Shown here: one piece after another, positions 63,274 through 64,000 of the stretch
How the letters are laid out: each line of letters starts with the position of its first letter
Numbering within the stretch: position 1 is the stretch's first letter
The notes under the pieces: model-generated
Seen by the model: only the letters and a program-made list of their open reading frames with translations
Told to the model about the DNA's origin: nothing
The model's database searches: none
Assembly (NCBI RefSeq): GCF_000970205.1
Contig: NZ_CP009512.1
Span: 3,844,001-3,908,000 of the forward strand
Length of the DNA: 64,000 nt
Reading direction: 5' to 3'
From: Methanosarcina mazei S-6
GTDB lineage: Archaea > Halobacteriota > Methanosarcinia > Methanosarcinales > Methanosarcinaceae
Position numbers and translations under genes: made by a program

Positions 63274-64000
63274 ATGCTAAAGACTCCAGGAAAAGGACTA
63301 AAAAAAGAGGCTGCAGTTTCAGAAGTAATGGGCACTGTACTCCTTACAGGAATAGTGGTTATCATGCTCAGCGCCCTTGGAGTGGCTGTTTTCTCGATGG
63401 AAGGACCAGATGATGTCCCTCATACAAACGTCCAGGAAATCCTGGACATATCTAATAATACAATCTACTTGAAACACAATGGAGGAGAACCCGTAAGCAC
63501 TGAAAATTTTAAGATCATAGCAAATATTAACGGCATGAGGCATGAGTACACATCATCACAAATCTGCGAAAGCCTGGAAAATAGCAGCGTCTGGAAAATT
63601 GGGGATACTATTGAAATCAATTCAATGGATGCATGGGGGGTTGACCTCGGGAATGACGACAAAGTGGAGTTGTTTCTGGTTGATACTCCCTCAAACGAGT
63701 TGATCCAGAAAAGTACACTTACGAGTGCGCTTCAAAAGAATCCCGATTTAAGTTTATGTTTCACTCCGATGGGAGATATAACTGACACATCCACTTCAGG
63801 AAAAAACGCGGCCAAAAAAGGATATGGAGAAAATTGGCAAGTTAGTGCTATAGATAGTACTACAAATGAATATAAAATAGCCACCAACGAAAACAAAAAC
63901 TGTACCACTTATTATCCTCCGACAGGTATGATTAACACCAGCATATATCAAGAATTCAATTTTGGAGTTAAGCCCGCTGCCTACGGAATAAGACCCGGGG
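63274..64000 (+). CDS. Archaeal type IV pilin-like protein, 5' part
   Basis: The frame begins at ATG 63274, with AAGGTG before it, nine bases after the platform gene, and is open through the right edge (242 codons seen). The N-terminus is a class III signal: LKKEAAVSEVMGTVLLTGIV, then a hydrophobic helix, as in archaeal pilins processed by prepilin peptidase. The rest is a secreted beta-rich domain (TNVQEILDISNNTIYLKHNG) resembling the archaeal pilin-type DUF1628. It is probably the first pilin of a set served by the ATPase and platform genes. Confidence 0.85.
   Translation, partial: MLKTPGKGLKKEAAVSEVMGTVLLTGIVVIMLSALGVAVFSMEGPDDVPHTNVQEILDISNNTIYLKHNGGEPVSTENFKIIANINGMRHEYTSSQICESLENSSVWKIGDTIEINSMDAWGVDLGNDDKVELFLVDTPSNELIQKSTLTSALQKNPDLSLCFTPMGDITDTSTSGKNAAKKGYGENWQVSAIDSTTNEYKIATNENKNCTTYYPPTGMINTSIYQEFNFGVKPAAYGIRPG

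Overview
The window is chromosomal DNA of a methanogenic archaeon of the genus Methanosarcina. The evidence is the eight-gene methyltransferase operon in the order mtrEDCBAFGH, a molybdenum-type formylmethanofuran dehydrogenase operon with the polyferredoxin gene fmdF, archaeal informational genes (SRP19, RNase P protein 4, RtcB/archease), archaeal-type lipid genes, and long AT-rich intergenic regions. The gene order agrees with what I remember of M. acetivorans, but I ran no search, so the species is a guess.

Layout. 0-3.6 kb: 3' part of the fmd operon (fmdE-F-A-C, minus strand). 4.2-7.0 kb: a TupABC-type tungstate/molybdate ABC transporter. 7.3-17.1 kb: an archaeal pilin-like protein, a lipoprotein, srp19, rnp4, a metallo-hydrolase, a TrmB-like regulator, then an RND-type exporter coupled to two paralogous secreted COG1361-type proteins. 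17.3-18.4 kb: a ModE-type regulator followed upstream by decayed TOBE-domain sequence. 18.9-21.7 kb: a sodium:solute symporter and a TIM-barrel isomerase. 22.5-27.4 kb: the complete mtr operon with a strong terminator. 28.5-35.6 kb: an unknown ribbon-helix-helix-like protein, rtcB, archease, a CDP-alcohol phosphotransferase, an aldolase, tRNA-Thr, a HExxH protein and a ThiF/MoeB-like enzyme. 36.3-39.6 kb: a RavA/ViaA-like pair. 42.1-46.5 kb: aconitase and citrate synthase. 46.8-49.9 kb: a UbiD-family decarboxylase and both subunits of an AcnX-type dehydratase, together a segment of the archaeal mevalonate pathway. 50-52.4 kb: a site-2 protease and a B12-binding radical SAM protein. 53.4-54.7 kb: a phosphohexomutase. 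55.0-59.2 kb: a sulfur-related group (LarE, acetyltransferase, DUF531, a frame-broken small gene, a 52-aa Cys protein, a SufS-like desulfurase). 59.6-64 kb: a type IV pilus-like ATPase, membrane platform and first pilin, running off the right edge.

Main observations. (1) Three copies of a palindrome-type motif, half-site AACATAACG, lie upstream of fmdE (two copies) and upstream of tupA (one), and a ModE-type regulator gene sits about 10 kb away. This suggests a local metal-responsive circuit joining tungstate/molybdate uptake to the Mo enzyme. (2) Two 407-bp copies of a non-autonomous IS200/IS605-type element, 98-99% identical, retain the C-terminal codons and right-end hairpin of a TnpB gene. 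One has replaced the C-terminus of an acetyltransferase and separated it from its operon partner. (3) A remnant of an ABC-transporter TOBE domain, broken in several frames, lies next to modE. (4) The last cluster motif of FmdF carries Asp in place of a Cys ligand.

Many gaps hold short tandem repeats, each array with its own unit. No CRISPR array, rRNA or intact autonomous transposon was seen.
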